NCBI RefSeq assembly: GCF_004297125.1
Contig: NZ_SCVD01000001.1
Span: 372,001-436,000, forward strand
DNA from: Phenylobacterium sp.
Lineage (GTDB): Bacteria; Pseudomonadota; Alphaproteobacteria; Caulobacterales; Caulobacteraceae
Reading direction: 5' to 3'
DNA: 64,000 bases
Part shown: positions 28,575 through 37,211 of the stretch, piece by piece
Position numbering within the stretch: the stretch's first letter is position 1
Layout of the letters: the number at the start of each line of letters is the position of its first letter
Notes under the pieces: model-generated
Databases searched by the model: none
Told to the model about the DNA's origin: nothing
Seen by the model: only the letters and a program-made list of their open reading frames with translations
Program-made: the position numbers and the translations under genes

Positions 28575-29290
28575 GCGACAGGGCCCTGCACAAGCGGATC
28601 CGCGCCGACATCTCGGAGCGCATCCGGTCGGGCGCGTGGCCGCCGGGCCACAAGATCCCGGCCGAGCACGAGCTGATGGTCGAATACGGCTGCTCGCGGA
28701 TGACGGTGAACAAGGCGCTGGCGCCGCTCGCCGAGACCGGACTGATCGTGCGCCGGCGCAAGGCGGGCTCGTTCGTCTCGCGGCCCCGCATCCACTCCGT
28801 CGTGCTGGACATCCCCGACATCGCCGCCGAGGTGACGGCGCGGGGCGAGCCCTATGGCTATGAGCTGCTGTCCGGCCGGGCCCGCACGGCCAACGCGCGC
28901 GACGTCGCCGAGCTGGGCCTGGATCGGCCGGTGGAGGTGCTGGCCCTGCGATGCCTGCACCGGGCCAGCGGCCGGCCGTTCGCCCTGGAGGAGCGGCTGA
29001 TCAACCTCGCGGCCGTGCCGCAGGCGCGAGGCGTGGACTTCGCCAAGGCGGCCCCCGGCGGCTGGCTGCTCAGTCACGTGCCCTGGACCGAGGCCGAGCA
29101 CCGGATCAGCGCCGCCAATGTCCCGAAGGCGACGGCCGCCGTCCTGGGGGTGGAACCCACCGCGGCGTGCCTGGTGCTGGAGCGGCAGACCTGGCGCGGC
29201 GAGGATCGGATCACCCACGTGCGGCTGGTCTTCCCGGGGGAGGCCTACGACCTGGTCGCGCGGTTCTCGCCGCAGGGTGCGCCGGCCTAG
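28571..29290 (+). CDS. hutC: histidine utilization repressor, GntR/HutC family
   Basis: A 239-aa regulator. The N-terminal winged-helix GntR domain is at about 3-68 (LHKRIRADISERIRSGAWPPG, SRMTVNKALAPLAETGLI), followed by an UTRA effector domain to the end (VEVLALRCLHRASGRPFALEERLIN; CLVLERQTWRGEDRITHVRLVFPG). HutC proteins repress hut genes and respond to urocanate. It is encoded with hutF through a four-base overlap, so it is probably autoregulated through the operator at 27171. Confidence 0.95.
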   Translation: MSDRALHKRIRADISERIRSGAWPPGHKIPAEHELMVEYGCSRMTVNKALAPLAETGLIVRRRKAGSFVSRPRIHSVVLDIPDIAAEVTARGEPYGYELLSGRARTANARDVAELGLDRPVEVLALRCLHRASGRPFALEERLINLAAVPQARGVDFAKAAPGGWLLSHVPWTEAEHRISAANVPKATAAVLGVEPTAACLVLERQTWRGEDRITHVRLVFPGEAYDLVARFSPQGAPA

Positions 29291-29301
29291 ATCCGCAAAT
29301 T

Positions 29302-29320
29302 GAGGGGTTCCGAGCCCCTC
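29302..29320 (+). terminator. hairpin downstream of hutC
   Basis: GAGGGG (29302-29307) and CCCCTC (29315-29320) form a 6-bp stem with a 7-nt loop, 11 bases after the hutC stop. There is no T-run, so intrinsic termination is doubtful. It may be a 3'-end stabilising stem. Confidence 0.35.
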
Positions 29321-29396
29321 GGCGCTCGCCCTATGATGTCCCCGATGCCGTTCGAAGCCCGCCCCATGAGACGGCGGGCGTGAGCCGCGAGAGGAT

Positions 29397-32300
29397 GTGC
29401 GCCTGAAACGTCTGTTGATCGCCAACCGGGGCGAGATCGCCATCCGGATCGCCCGCGCGGCTGCCGACCTGGGGGTCGAGACGGTCGCGGTCTATTCCCA
29501 GGACGATGCGACGTCGCTGCACGTCCGCCTGGCCGATCAGGCGGTGGCGCTGAGCGGCGTGGGGCCGCGGGCCTATCTGGACGCGGACGCGCTGGTCGAA
29601 GCCGCGGTTGCCGCAGGGTGCGACGCGGTCCACCCGGGCTACGGCTTCCTCTCGGAGAACGCCGGGTTCTCGCGGGCGTGCGCGCTTGCAGGGCTGACCT
29701 TCGTCGGCGGCAGCCCGGAGGCCCTGGACCTCTTCGGGGACAAGGCGCGGGCGCGGAGCTTCGCGGCCGAGCATGGCGTGCCGCTGGCCCGGGGGACAGA
29801 GGCGTCGGCGAGCCTGGACGAGGTCCGGGCGCTGCAGGCTGACGTCGGCGGCGCCATCATGATCAAGGCCCTGGCCGGCGGCGGCGGGCGCGGGATGCGC
29901 GTGGTCGCGGCCGGCGAGGATCCGGCGGCCGCCTACGACGCCTGCGCGCGCGAGGCGGAGGCCGCGTTCGGCGACGCACGGCTCTACGCGGAAGCGGTGA
30001 TCCCGCGCGCACGGCATATCGAGGTGCAGATCGCGGGCGACGGGATCGACGCCGTCGCCATCCACGACCGCGAGTGCTCGATCCAGCGCCGCCGGCAGAA
30101 GCTGATCGAGGTGGCCCCTGCGACCGGCCTGGCGCCGGAGGTCCGCGCGGCCTTGCAGGACGCCTCGGTGCGGATGGCGCGGGCGGCCAGGCTGCGCGGC
30201 CTGGCGACGTTCGAATACCTGCTCGACGCGGGGGACGGCCGAACCGCGGCCTTCATCGAGACCAATCCGCGCCTGCAGGTGGAGCACACGGTCACCGAGG
30301 CGGTCACCGGCCTCGATCTGGTGCAGATCCAGCTTCGGCTCGCCGACGGCGCCAGCCTGGCGGCCTGCGGGCTGGGCGAAGGGCCGCCGCCGGTATCAGG
30401 GGCCGCGATCCAGCTTCGCGTGAATCTCGAGACCCTGGGCGCTGATGGGCAGGTCAGCAGCGGCGCGGGTGGCGTGCTCAGCCGCTATGAGGCGCCCAGC
30501 GGTCCCGGCGTCCGCGTCGATGGCTTCGGCTACGGCGGCTATCGGACCAATCCGGCCTTCGACTCCCTGATCGCCAAGCTCATCGTGCAAGGGCCGACCC
30601 TGGCCGCCGCCGCCGCCCGCGCCGCCCGCGCCGCCGCCGAGTTCCGCATCGAGGGCGCGCCCAGCACCCTGCCCCTGCTGCAGGCGGTGCTGGAACGGCC
30701 GGAGTTCGTCGATGGGCGGGCCGACACCAACTTCCTCGAGGCCAACCTGCCGGAACTGCTGGCGAGGGCCGGCGAACTGGCGCCGGCGCCCGTCGTCGAA
30801 GCCGCGGCGGCAGCGCCTGGCGCGCGGATTGCGACCCCGCCGGGCACGCAGTCCGCCGCCGCGCCCCTCCGAGGCACCGTCGTGAGTCTGGAGGTCGCCG
30901 AGGGCGTCGCCATCGCAGCCGGGCAGCCGGTTGCGGTGCTGGAAGCGATGAAGATGCAGCACGTGGTGGCCGCGCCGGTCGCAGGCCTGCTGCACAGCTT
31001 CGCCGCGGCGGTCGGCGAGACCCTGGACGAGGGCGCGCCGCTGGCCTTCATCCAGCCGGGCGAGGCCTCGGACCACGCCTTCGCCGCCGAAGAGATCGAC
31101 CTGGAGCTGATCCGCCCCGACCTGGCCGAGGTGCGAGCCCGGACCGCCCTGACCCTGGACGAGAACCGGCCCGACGCGGTCGCACGACGCCGGCGGACCC
31201 ACCAGAGGACCGCGCGCGAGAACCTGGACGACCTGTTCGACGCCGGAACCTTCAAGGAGTTCGGCGCGCTGGCCATCGCCGCCCAGAAGCGTCGGCGCTC
31301 CATCGAGGACCTGCAGGTCAACACGCCGGCCGACGGCATCGTCACCGGGGTGGGCGAGGTGGGCGGCGCCCGCTGCGTCGCCTTGGCCTACGACTTCACC
31401 GTGCTGGCGGGCACGCAGGGCCACTTCAGCCACAAGAAGACCGACCGGATCCTGGAGTTCGCGGAGCACTGGAAGCTGCCGGTGGTCTGGTACACCGAAG
31501 GCGGTGGGGGACGGCCGGGCGACGTGGACGTCGGCGGTCTGTCGGCCTCGTCGCTCGACACGACCAGTTTCACGACCTTCGCACGGCTGTCCGGGGTGGC
31601 GCCGCGGATCTCCATCAATTCCGGCCGCTGCTTTGCGGGCAATGCGGTGTTCTTCGGCTGCGCCGACATCACCATCGCCACCGAATATTCGAACATCGGC
31701 CTGGGCGGCCCGGCGATGATCGAGGGCGGCGGCCTGGGCGTCTTCACGCCGGACGAGATCGGGCCCTCGGACGTGCAGTACGCCAACGGCGCGCTGGACC
31801 TGCTGGTGGCCGACGAGGCCGCGGCGACGGCGGCGGCGCGACAACTGCTGGGGATCTTCCAGGGCGAGGTCGGCGAATGGACCTGCGCCGACCAGCGGAC
31901 CCTGCGTCACCTGATCCCCGAGAACCGGGTGCGGGCCTATGACGTGCGCCGGGTGATCGAGACCCTGGCGGACACGGGGTCGTGGATCGAGCTGCGCGGC
32001 GGCTATGGCAAGGGGATGATCACCGGCTTCCTGCGGATCGAGGGGCGGCCGCTGGGCCTTATCGCCAACGATCCGCGGCACTTGGGCGGCGCCATCGACA
32101 GCGAGGGCGCCGAGAAGGGCGGCCGGTTCCTGCAGCTCTGCGACGCCTACGGCGTGCCGGTCGTGTCGCTGTGCGACACGCCGGGGTTCATGGTCGGGCC
32201 GGACAGCGAGGCCACCGCGGCGATCCGCCGGGGCTCGCGCCTGTTCGTGGTGGCCGCCAGCATGAGCGTGCCGCTGTTCGCCGTGGTGCTGCGCAAGGGC

Positions 32301-32648
32301 TACGGCCTGGGCGCCCAGGCGATGACCGGCGGGGACTTCTCGGCCTCGGCCTTCACGGTCGCCTGGCCCACCGCCGAGTTCGGGCCCATGGGCCTGGAGG
32401 GCGCCGTGCGCTTGGGCTACCGCAAGGAGCTGGAGGCCGAGACCGACCTCGCCGCCCGCGACGCCCTGTTCCAGAAGCTGGTCGGGCGCATGTACCAGAC
32501 CGGCAAGGCCATTTCGGTGGCCCAGGTGGGCGAGATCGACGCCGTCATCGACCCCGCCGAGACCCGCGACTGGATCGTCCGCGGCATCAAGTCGTGCCCG
32601 CCCCGCGCGCCCGGCGCCAAGGCGAGGTCGTTCGTCGACGTCTGGTGA
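29397..32648 (+). CDS. single-chain biotin-dependent acyl-CoA carboxylase (BC-BCCP-CT fusion)
   Basis: A 1083-aa protein joining all catalytic parts of an acyl-CoA carboxylase. Residues 1 to about 450 are biotin carboxylase (ANRGEIAIRIARAA; ATP-grasp glycine loop GGGGRGMRV; FIETNPRLQVEHTVTE). Residues about 485-560 are a biotinyl domain with EAMKM, target Lys K519. Residues about 590 to 1083 are carboxyltransferase halves (GTQGHFSHKKTDRILEFAEH; GGAIDSEGAEKGGRFLQLCD). Such single-chain enzymes are known as long-chain acyl-CoA carboxylases in mycobacteria; the substrate here is unproven. The start is GTG at 29397 with GAGAGGA upstream. An SDR follows 59 bases later. Confidence 0.9.
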   Translation: MRLKRLLIANRGEIAIRIARAAADLGVETVAVYSQDDATSLHVRLADQAVALSGVGPRAYLDADALVEAAVAAGCDAVHPGYGFLSENAGFSRACALAGLTFVGGSPEALDLFGDKARARSFAAEHGVPLARGTEASASLDEVRALQADVGGAIMIKALAGGGGRGMRVVAAGEDPAAAYDACAREAEAAFGDARLYAEAVIPRARHIEVQIAGDGIDAVAIHDRECSIQRRRQKLIEVAPATGLAPEVRAALQDASVRMARAARLRGLATFEYLLDAGDGRTAAFIETNPRLQVEHTVTEAVTGLDLVQIQLRLADGASLAACGLGEGPPPVSGAAIQLRVNLETLGADGQVSSGAGGVLSRYEAPSGPGVRVDGFGYGGYRTNPAFDSLIAKLIVQGPTLAAAAARAARAAAEFRIEGAPSTLPLLQAVLERPEFVDGRADTNFLEANLPELLARAGELAPAPVVEAAAAAPGARIATPPGTQSAAAPLRGTVVSLEVAEGVAIAAGQPVAVLEAMKMQHVVAAPVAGLLHSFAAAVGETLDEGAPLAFIQPGEASDHAFAAEEIDLELIRPDLAEVRARTALTLDENRPDAVARRRRTHQRTARENLDDLFDAGTFKEFGALAIAAQKRRRSIEDLQVNTPADGIVTGVGEVGGARCVALAYDFTVLAGTQGHFSHKKTDRILEFAEHWKLPVVWYTEGGGGRPGDVDVGGLSASSLDTTSFTTFARLSGVAPRISINSGRCFAGNAVFFGCADITIATEYSNIGLGGPAMIEGGGLGVFTPDEIGPSDVQYANGALDLLVADEAAATAAARQLLGIFQGEVGEWTCADQRTLRHLIPENRVRAYDVRRVIETLADTGSWIELRGGYGKGMITGFLRIEGRPLGLIANDPRHLGGAIDSEGAEKGGRFLQLCDAYGVPVVSLCDTPGFMVGPDSEATAAIRRGSRLFVVAASMSVPLFAVVLRKGYGLGAQAMTGGDFSASAFTVAWPTAEFGPMGLEGAVRLGYRKELEAETDLAARDALFQKLVGRMYQTGKAISVAQVGEIDAVIDPAETRDWIVRGIKSCPPRAPGAKARSFVDVW

Positions 32649-32707
32649 TTGCCTGACGTTGCGTGCGGCGTGGGAGGGTCCGGCCAAAGCCGACCCTGGG
32701 AGCGACC

Positions 32708-33490
32708 ATGAAACTCGACAACACCATCTCCGCCGTGATCACCGGCGGCGCCTCGGGCCTCGGCGCGGCGACCGCCCGACGCCTGGCGAGCCATGGCGTG
32801 AAGGTAGCGCTGTTCGACCTCAACGCCGACCTCGGTGAGGCCCTGGCCAAGGAGATCGGCGGGGTGTTCTGCCAGGCGAACGTCACCTCCAGCGAGGAGA
32901 TCGACGCCGCCTTCGCCAAGGCCCGCGCGGCCCACGGCCAGGAGCGCATCCTGGTCAACTGCGCCGGCGTCGGCGGCGGCGCCAAGACGGTGTCGCGCGA
33001 CAAGCAGACCGGCGAGGTGAAGGAATATCCGCTCGAGAACTTCGAGCGTATCGTCCAGATCAACCTGATCGGCACCTTCCGCTGCATCACCAAGAGCGCG
33101 GCCGGGATGCTGACCCTCGACCTGCTGCCGGACGGCGACCGCGGCGCCATCGTCAACACGGCGTCGGTGGCGGCGGAGGACGGCCAGATCGGGCAGGTGG
33201 CCTACACGGCCTCAAAGGCCGGCATCGTCGGTATGACCCTGACGATCGCGCGCGACCTCTCCAGCGAGGCCATCCGCATCAACACCATCCTTCCCGGCAT
33301 CTTCGACACGCCGCTGCTGGCGCGGGCCGCCGAGCACGTAAAGGCCGGCCTTTCAGCCTCCGTGCCATTCCCTAAGCGCCTGGGCATGGCCGAGGAGTAC
33401 GCTCAGCTCGCCGAAACCATGATCACCAATGGCTATTTCAACGGCGAGGACGTGCGCCTGGACGGCGCGATCCGGATGCAGCCGCGCTGA
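32708..33490 (+). CDS. SDR, type-2 3-hydroxyacyl-CoA dehydrogenase-like
   Basis: A 260-aa SDR with the cofactor motif TGGASGLG near 12-19, NCAGVGGGAKT, catalytic Ser in VNTASVAAEDGQIGQ and YTASK (Y-x3-K). The insertion GAKTVSRDKQTGEVKEYPLENFERIVQINLIGTF and the ending NGYFNGEDVRLDGAIRMQPR are characteristic of the HSD17B10/type II 3-hydroxyacyl-CoA dehydrogenase group, which oxidises 3-hydroxyacyl-CoA with NAD+. ATG at 32708 has GGGAGCG upstream. It lies downstream of the acyl-CoA carboxylase on the same strand, consistent with acyl-CoA metabolism. Confidence 0.9.
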   Translation: MKLDNTISAVITGGASGLGAATARRLASHGVKVALFDLNADLGEALAKEIGGVFCQANVTSSEEIDAAFAKARAAHGQERILVNCAGVGGGAKTVSRDKQTGEVKEYPLENFERIVQINLIGTFRCITKSAAGMLTLDLLPDGDRGAIVNTASVAAEDGQIGQVAYTASKAGIVGMTLTIARDLSSEAIRINTILPGIFDTPLLARAAEHVKAGLSASVPFPKRLGMAEEYAQLAETMITNGYFNGEDVRLDGAIRMQPR

Positions 33491-33540
33491 CGAGGGCGGC
33501 AATCTCCGCCCTGCGCAGCTTGGGTGCTTGCCTTGGGGCC

Positions 33541-33578
33541 GTGGCGTGCTAATGCGAGGCATTCTTATTTAGCGCCAC
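33541..33578. promoter_or_regulatory. AT-rich nested inverted repeat upstream of the PepSY/ApbE operon
   Basis: GTGGC (33541-33545) and GCCAC (33574-33578), then GCTAA (33548-33552) and TTAGC (33569-33573), bracket AATGC-GAG-GCATT (33551-33563). The core AATGCGAGGCATTCTTATTTAG is much more AT-rich than its surroundings and lies 26-63 bases before the first operon gene. A Fur-type metal operator is the leading guess given the operon content. A hairpin ending the upstream SDR transcript is the alternative. Confidence 0.4.
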
Positions 33579-33603
33579 GTCATCGGGGCGCGCCAGTCCC
33601 GTC

Positions 33604-34296
33604 GTGAGCATGCCGCCGCCGTCCGAAGCCGCCGTCCAAGCGCCTGCGCCAGACCTGGCCGCGGCCGAACGCGCCAAGGCCAAGAAGCGGGCGGTCGCGC
33701 GCGCCGGATTCCTGCGCCAGACCCTGCGCTGGCACTGGATCAGCGCCGCTGTCTGCCTGGTCGGCATGCTGCTGTTCGCGATCACCGGCATCACGCTCAA
33801 CCACGCCGGCGCGATCATGGCCAAGCCGCAGACCATCGCGCGGGAAGGCGAGCTGCCGGCCCCGCTGCGCGCCGGGCTTCGGGCCGCCGAGACCGCCAAG
33901 GGCGACCTGCCGCCGGCCACCCGCGCCTGGCTGGACAAGGAGATGAAGATCAGGGCGCCGGCGGGACCCGTCGAATGGTCCGCGGGCGAGGCCTATGTGG
34001 CGCTGCCGGGCCCCGGCTCGGACGGCTGGGTCACCCTCGACACCGAGAGCGGGGCGGTCGCCTACGAGCAGACCGAGCGCGGCTGGATCGCCTACCTCAA
34101 CGACCTGCACAAGGGCCGCAACACCGGGCCGGCCTGGAGCTGGTTCATCGACGTCTTTGCCCTGGCCTGCGTCGTGTTCTGCGTCACCGGCCTGCTGCTG
34201 CTGCAACTGCATTCCAAGGCGCGGCCTTCCACCTGGCCGCTGGTGGGGCTCGGATTCCTGATCCCCGTGCTCCTGGCCCTGTTCCTGATCCATTGA
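33604..34296 (+). CDS. PepSY-associated transmembrane protein
   Basis: A 230-aa inner-membrane protein. A basic cytoplasmic N-terminus (AAERAKAKKRAVARAGF) leads to TM1 (WISAAVCLVGMLLFAITGITLNH), a periplasmic PepSY-like part with GWVTLDTESGAVAYEQTERGW and YLNDLHKGRNTG, then TM2 (FIDVFALACVVFCVTGLLLLQLH) and a C-terminal TM3. The pattern GITLNHA...LNDLHKG matches PepSY-TM proteins, which are thought to move electrons across the membrane in iron acquisition. GTG at 33604 or ATG at 33610 could start translation. It is the first gene of a four-gene operon with DUF2271, DUF4198 and ApbE genes, spaced 10, 20 and 1 bases apart. Confidence 0.85.
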   Translation: MSMPPPSEAAVQAPAPDLAAAERAKAKKRAVARAGFLRQTLRWHWISAAVCLVGMLLFAITGITLNHAGAIMAKPQTIAREGELPAPLRAGLRAAETAKGDLPPATRAWLDKEMKIRAPAGPVEWSAGEAYVALPGPGSDGWVTLDTESGAVAYEQTERGWIAYLNDLHKGRNTGPAWSWFIDVFALACVVFCVTGLLLLQLHSKARPSTWPLVGLGFLIPVLLALFLIH

Positions 34297-34306
34297 GGAG
34301 ATCGCG

Positions 34307-34834
34307 ATGCGCGCGGTGAAGTCACCGACCCTGTTCGCCGCCTTGACCGGGGTCGCCGCACTGCCGGCGGCGGCCGACGCCGCCGAACTGGCGGTGAGCG
34401 TCGAGATCCCGCGCCTGTCCGTCGCCGAGTATCATCGACCCTACGTGGCCCTCTGGATCGAGGGGCCGGACGAGGCCGCCGTGAAGACCTTGGCGGTCTG
34501 GTACAACGGCAAGCTGGCCAAGAACGAAGGCGCAAGCTGGCTGAAGGACATGCGCCAGTGGTGGCGCAAGGCGGGCCGCGGCCTGACACTGCCCGCCGAC
34601 GGCGTCAGCGGCCCTACCAAGGCGCCCGGCAAGCACCAGATCGTCGTCACCGCCCAGCAGATGGCCGGCGTCGCGCCGGGTCAGTACAGCCTGGTCGTCG
34701 AAGCGGCCCGCGAAGTCGGCGGCCGCGAGGTGATCCGCGTGCCCTTCTCCTGGCCGCCCAAGGCCGGCGCCAAGCCCGCCACCGTGGCGGGGACCACCGA
34801 ACTCGGCGCGATCACCGTCGCCACCAAGCCCTGA
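34307..34834 (+). CDS. DUF2271 periplasmic protein with candidate flavinylation motif
   Basis: A 175-aa protein with a signal peptide (cleavage near ADA-AELAV) and the DUF2271 pattern: VSVEIPRLSVAEYHRPYVALWIEG, LAVWYNGKLAKNEGASWLKDMRQWWRK. At residues 98-104 it has DGVSGPT, closely resembling the D-x-x-S/T-G-A-T motif that ApbE-type transferases modify with FMN; T104 would be the acceptor. An ApbE gene lies two genes downstream in the same operon. The predicted role is a periplasmic flavoprotein electron carrier. The Pro in place of the usual Ala is a deviation, so modification needs proof. Confidence 0.85.
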   Translation: MRAVKSPTLFAALTGVAALPAAADAAELAVSVEIPRLSVAEYHRPYVALWIEGPDEAAVKTLAVWYNGKLAKNEGASWLKDMRQWWRKAGRGLTLPADGVSGPTKAPGKHQIVVTAQQMAGVAPGQYSLVVEAAREVGGREVIRVPFSWPPKAGAKPATVAGTTELGAITVATKP

Positions 34835-34854
34835 ACCCTCCGGAGCCCCGCACC

Positions 34855-35658
34855 ATGTCGATCGCTATCCGTACCGCCGTCGCCGCGGTCATCGCCCTGG
34901 CCATCGCCCCCGCGGCGCAGGCTCACCGCTCGTGGCTGGCGCCCTCGGCGACCGTGCTCTCCGGAGCCGAGCCGTGGGTGACGGTGGACGGGGCCGTCTC
35001 CAACACCCTGTTCTACCCGGACCACGTCGCCATGCGCCTGGACGGGCTGAAGGCGATCGGGCCGGACGGCGCGCCGGTCCCGATCCAGAACGGCTCGACG
35101 GGCAAGTACCGCTCGACCTTCGACCTGCAGCTGAAGACGCCGGGGACCTACAAGATCTCCAATGCCTCCGAGGGCATGAGCGCCTCCTACAAGCTGGGCG
35201 GCGAGACCAAGCGCTGGCGGGGTTCGGCGGCCGACTTCGCCACGGCGATCCCGAAGGACGCCACCGAGGTGCAGGCGTCCAGCAGCGCCCGCCGCGTGGA
35301 GACCTTCGTGACCTCCGGCGCGCCCAGCACCGGCGCCCTGAAGGTCACCGGCAAGGGGCTGGAGCTGGAGCCGATCACCCATCCGAACGACCTGGTGGCC
35401 AGCGAGAAGGCGAGGTTCAAGCTGCTGGCGGATGGCAAGCCCGCCTCGGACGTCGAGGTCGAGGTTGTCCTGGGGGCCACGCGCTACCGGGCCAAGGGCC
35501 AGGAGTTCAAGGTGAAGACCGGCGCGGACGGTGTGTTCGAGGTCAAATGGCCGGAGCCGGGCATGTACTGGATCGAGGCCTCGGTGCGGGGCCAGGACCC
35601 GTCCGGCCTCGCCCGCAACTCGGGCTATGCTGCCACGTTCGAGGTCCTGCCGGACTAG
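34855..35658 (+). CDS. DUF4198 periplasmic protein
   Basis: A 267-aa exported protein (signal peptide to QA-HRSWL). The mature N-terminus HRSWLAPSATVL and the internal HPNDLVASEKARFKLLADGKPASDVEVEVV match DUF4198/CbiK-like periplasmic proteins, whose mature N-terminal His may bind a metal. Beta-sandwich segments follow (FKVKTGADGVFEVKWPEPGMYWIEAS). ATG at 34855 is the start; the longer frame has no signal peptide. It is the third gene of the PepSY-DUF2271-DUF4198-ApbE operon. A metal-binding or scaffold role in iron or copper handling is an inference from context. Confidence 0.85.
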   Translation: MSIAIRTAVAAVIALAIAPAAQAHRSWLAPSATVLSGAEPWVTVDGAVSNTLFYPDHVAMRLDGLKAIGPDGAPVPIQNGSTGKYRSTFDLQLKTPGTYKISNASEGMSASYKLGGETKRWRGSAADFATAIPKDATEVQASSSARRVETFVTSGAPSTGALKVTGKGLELEPITHPNDLVASEKARFKLLADGKPASDVEVEVVLGATRYRAKGQEFKVKTGADGVFEVKWPEPGMYWIEASVRGQDPSGLARNSGYAATFEVLPD

Positions 35659-35659
35659 C

Positions 35660-36652
35660 ATGCGCCGCGTCGCTGTCCCGCTGTCGCTGACACCCGAGGC
35701 GGCGAGGCCGCGGGACGGACGGCCCGTGGCCCTGGGCGGCCCGACCATGGGCGTGACCTGGAGCCTGCGGGCCTGGGCGCCGAGGACGCTGAGCGACGCC
35801 GTCCTGTCGGCTGCCGTCCAGGCGGCCTGCGACACGGTGGTGGCGCAGATGAGCACCTGGGAGCCGGCCAGCGACCTTAGCTGCTACAACGACGCCGCGC
35901 CGGGGACCTGGGCGCCCGCGCCCGCGCATCTGCTGACGGTGCTGGGCGCGGCGCTCGAGACGGCCGAGCTGAGCGGCGGCGCGTTCGATCCCACGGTGGG
36001 GCCGCTCGTCGACCTCTGGGGCTTCGGCGCGGCGGGGGCGACGACCGTCGAGCCTGCGGTCGCCAGCCTGCGGGCGGCCAGGGTGGGCTGGCGCGACCTG
36101 CGCATCGACACGGAGAACGGGCGGATCTTCCAGCCCGGCGGCCTGCGCCTTGATCTGGCGGGCATCGCCAAGGGCTTCGGCGTCGACCTTGCGGCGCGGG
36201 CGCTGGAGGGGCTGGGCGTGCGCGACTACCTGCTGGAGATCGGCGGCGAGCTGCGGGGCGGCGGCGTCAAGGGCGACGGCGAACCCTGGTGGGTGGAGAT
36301 CGAGGCGCCGCCGGAGGGGGAACTGGCCGAAGTGCCGATCCTGGTCGCCCTGCACGGCCTTTCGATCGCCACCTCGGGCGACTGGCGGCGCGCCTGGTCG
36401 GCCGGTGGGCGCCGCTACAGCCACACCCTGGATCCGGCCACCCGCGCGCCCGTGGAGGACGCCATCGCGGCGGTCAGCGTCCTGCATCCCGACTGCATGC
36501 GGGCGGACGCCCTCTGCACGGCCCTGACCGTGCTGGGGCCGGCGGCGCCCGACTTCGCCGATCGCCACGACATCGCGGCGCATATCGTGTCGCGCGGGGC
36601 CGATGGGCTGCGAGAGTGGGTCTCGCCCGCCCTGGGACGCCTACTCGATTGA
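35660..36652 (+). CDS. apbE: FAD:protein FMN transferase (ApbE)
   Basis: A 330-aa ApbE-family flavin transferase that attaches FMN from FAD to Thr/Ser of target proteins. Family segments: GGPTMGVTWSLRAW (ApbE G-T-M-G-T), SGGAFDPTVGPLVDLWGFG, LRLDLAGIAKGFGVD, LLEIGGELRGGG and [12 protein letters not shown] with the metal-binding pattern. No clear signal peptide or lipobox is visible, so its side of the membrane is uncertain. Its start is one base from the DUF4198 stop, so it is translationally coupled. The likely target is the DUF2271 protein of the same operon. Confidence 0.93.
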   Translation: MRRVAVPLSLTPEAARPRDGRPVALGGPTMGVTWSLRAWAPRTLSDAVLSAAVQAACDTVVAQMSTWEPASDLSCYNDAAPGTWAPAPAHLLTVLGAALETAELSGGAFDPTVGPLVDLWGFGAAGATTVEPAVASLRAARVGWRDLRIDTENGRIFQPGGLRLDLAGIAKGFGVDLAARALEGLGVRDYLLEIGGELRGGGVKGDGEPWWVEIEAPPEGELAEVPILVALHGLSIATSGDWRRAWSAGGRRYSHTLDPATRAPVEDAIAAVSVLHPDCMRADALCTALTVLGPAAPDFADRHDIAAHIVSRGADGLREWVSPALGRLLD

Positions 36653-36654
36653 AC

Positions 36655-37170
36655 CTAGTGAATGGTCCGGTGCGCCTCGCCCGGCTCTGACGGCGCGCCC
36701 AGGCGGGCGGGCAGGGGCCAGCCGGCGCGGGCCAGGGCGGCGTTCAGCGACCGGGCCAGGATCATCACCTGCTGCGGATCCGAGACCAGGGGCGCGATCA
36801 GTTTCTCGCCCAGTTCGAAAGCCACCGGTGCGACTCCGCAGGCGACCACCAGGCGTTGCAGGTCGGGCGCCGCGCCGCCGCATTCGCAGCATTCCGCGCA
36901 GATGGGACGCAGTCTCGAGGCCTCGACGGCCTGGATCCAGGCCAGGAACAGCGCCGCCACCCGCGGATTGGTCCGCTGGATCAGGGCCTGCGAGACCGGC
37001 CGGTGCGGCGCCTCCCCCGCGCAGCGCGCCGCCGCCCATGCCCTCAGACCGCAGATCAGCAGGTTCTCGCCGGGCGTGAGGTCAGCGCCGTGAGGGGCGG
37101 GGGACGCAGGTTTCAGTCGCACTCCATCGCCTCGGGGAGGAAGGGCGACTATGATGCGACTGCGATGCAT
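36655..37170 (-). CDS. hypothetical protein with a Cys cluster
   Basis: A 171-aa protein not recognised. It starts MHRSRIIVALPPRGDGVRLK if ATG 37170 is used; longer frames overlap the CHAT gene. It has no signal peptide or membrane segment. LTPGENLLICGLRAWAAARCAG is followed by a Cys cluster C-x2-C-C-x-C in RPICAECCECGG, which could bind zinc or an iron-sulfur centre, and by helical segments to AGWPLPARLGAP. It lies 41 bases downstream of the second CHAT gene on the same strand and ends three bases from the convergent apbE. Confidence 0.6.
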   Translation of the reverse strand: MHRSRIIVALPPRGDGVRLKPASPAPHGADLTPGENLLICGLRAWAAARCAGEAPHRPVSQALIQRTNPRVAALFLAWIQAVEASRLRPICAECCECGGAAPDLQRLVVACGVAPVAFELGEKLIAPLVSDPQQVMILARSLNAALARAGWPLPARLGAPSEPGEAHRTIH

Positions 37171-37211
37171 TCGCAACACGAACACCCAACGTCTCCGGGC
37201 GAACCGCGGAC

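Noticed and set aside
30396..32687. 763-codon minus-strand frame opposite the carboxylase
   Set aside because: A shadow of the carboxylase gene with biased composition and no recognisable motif.
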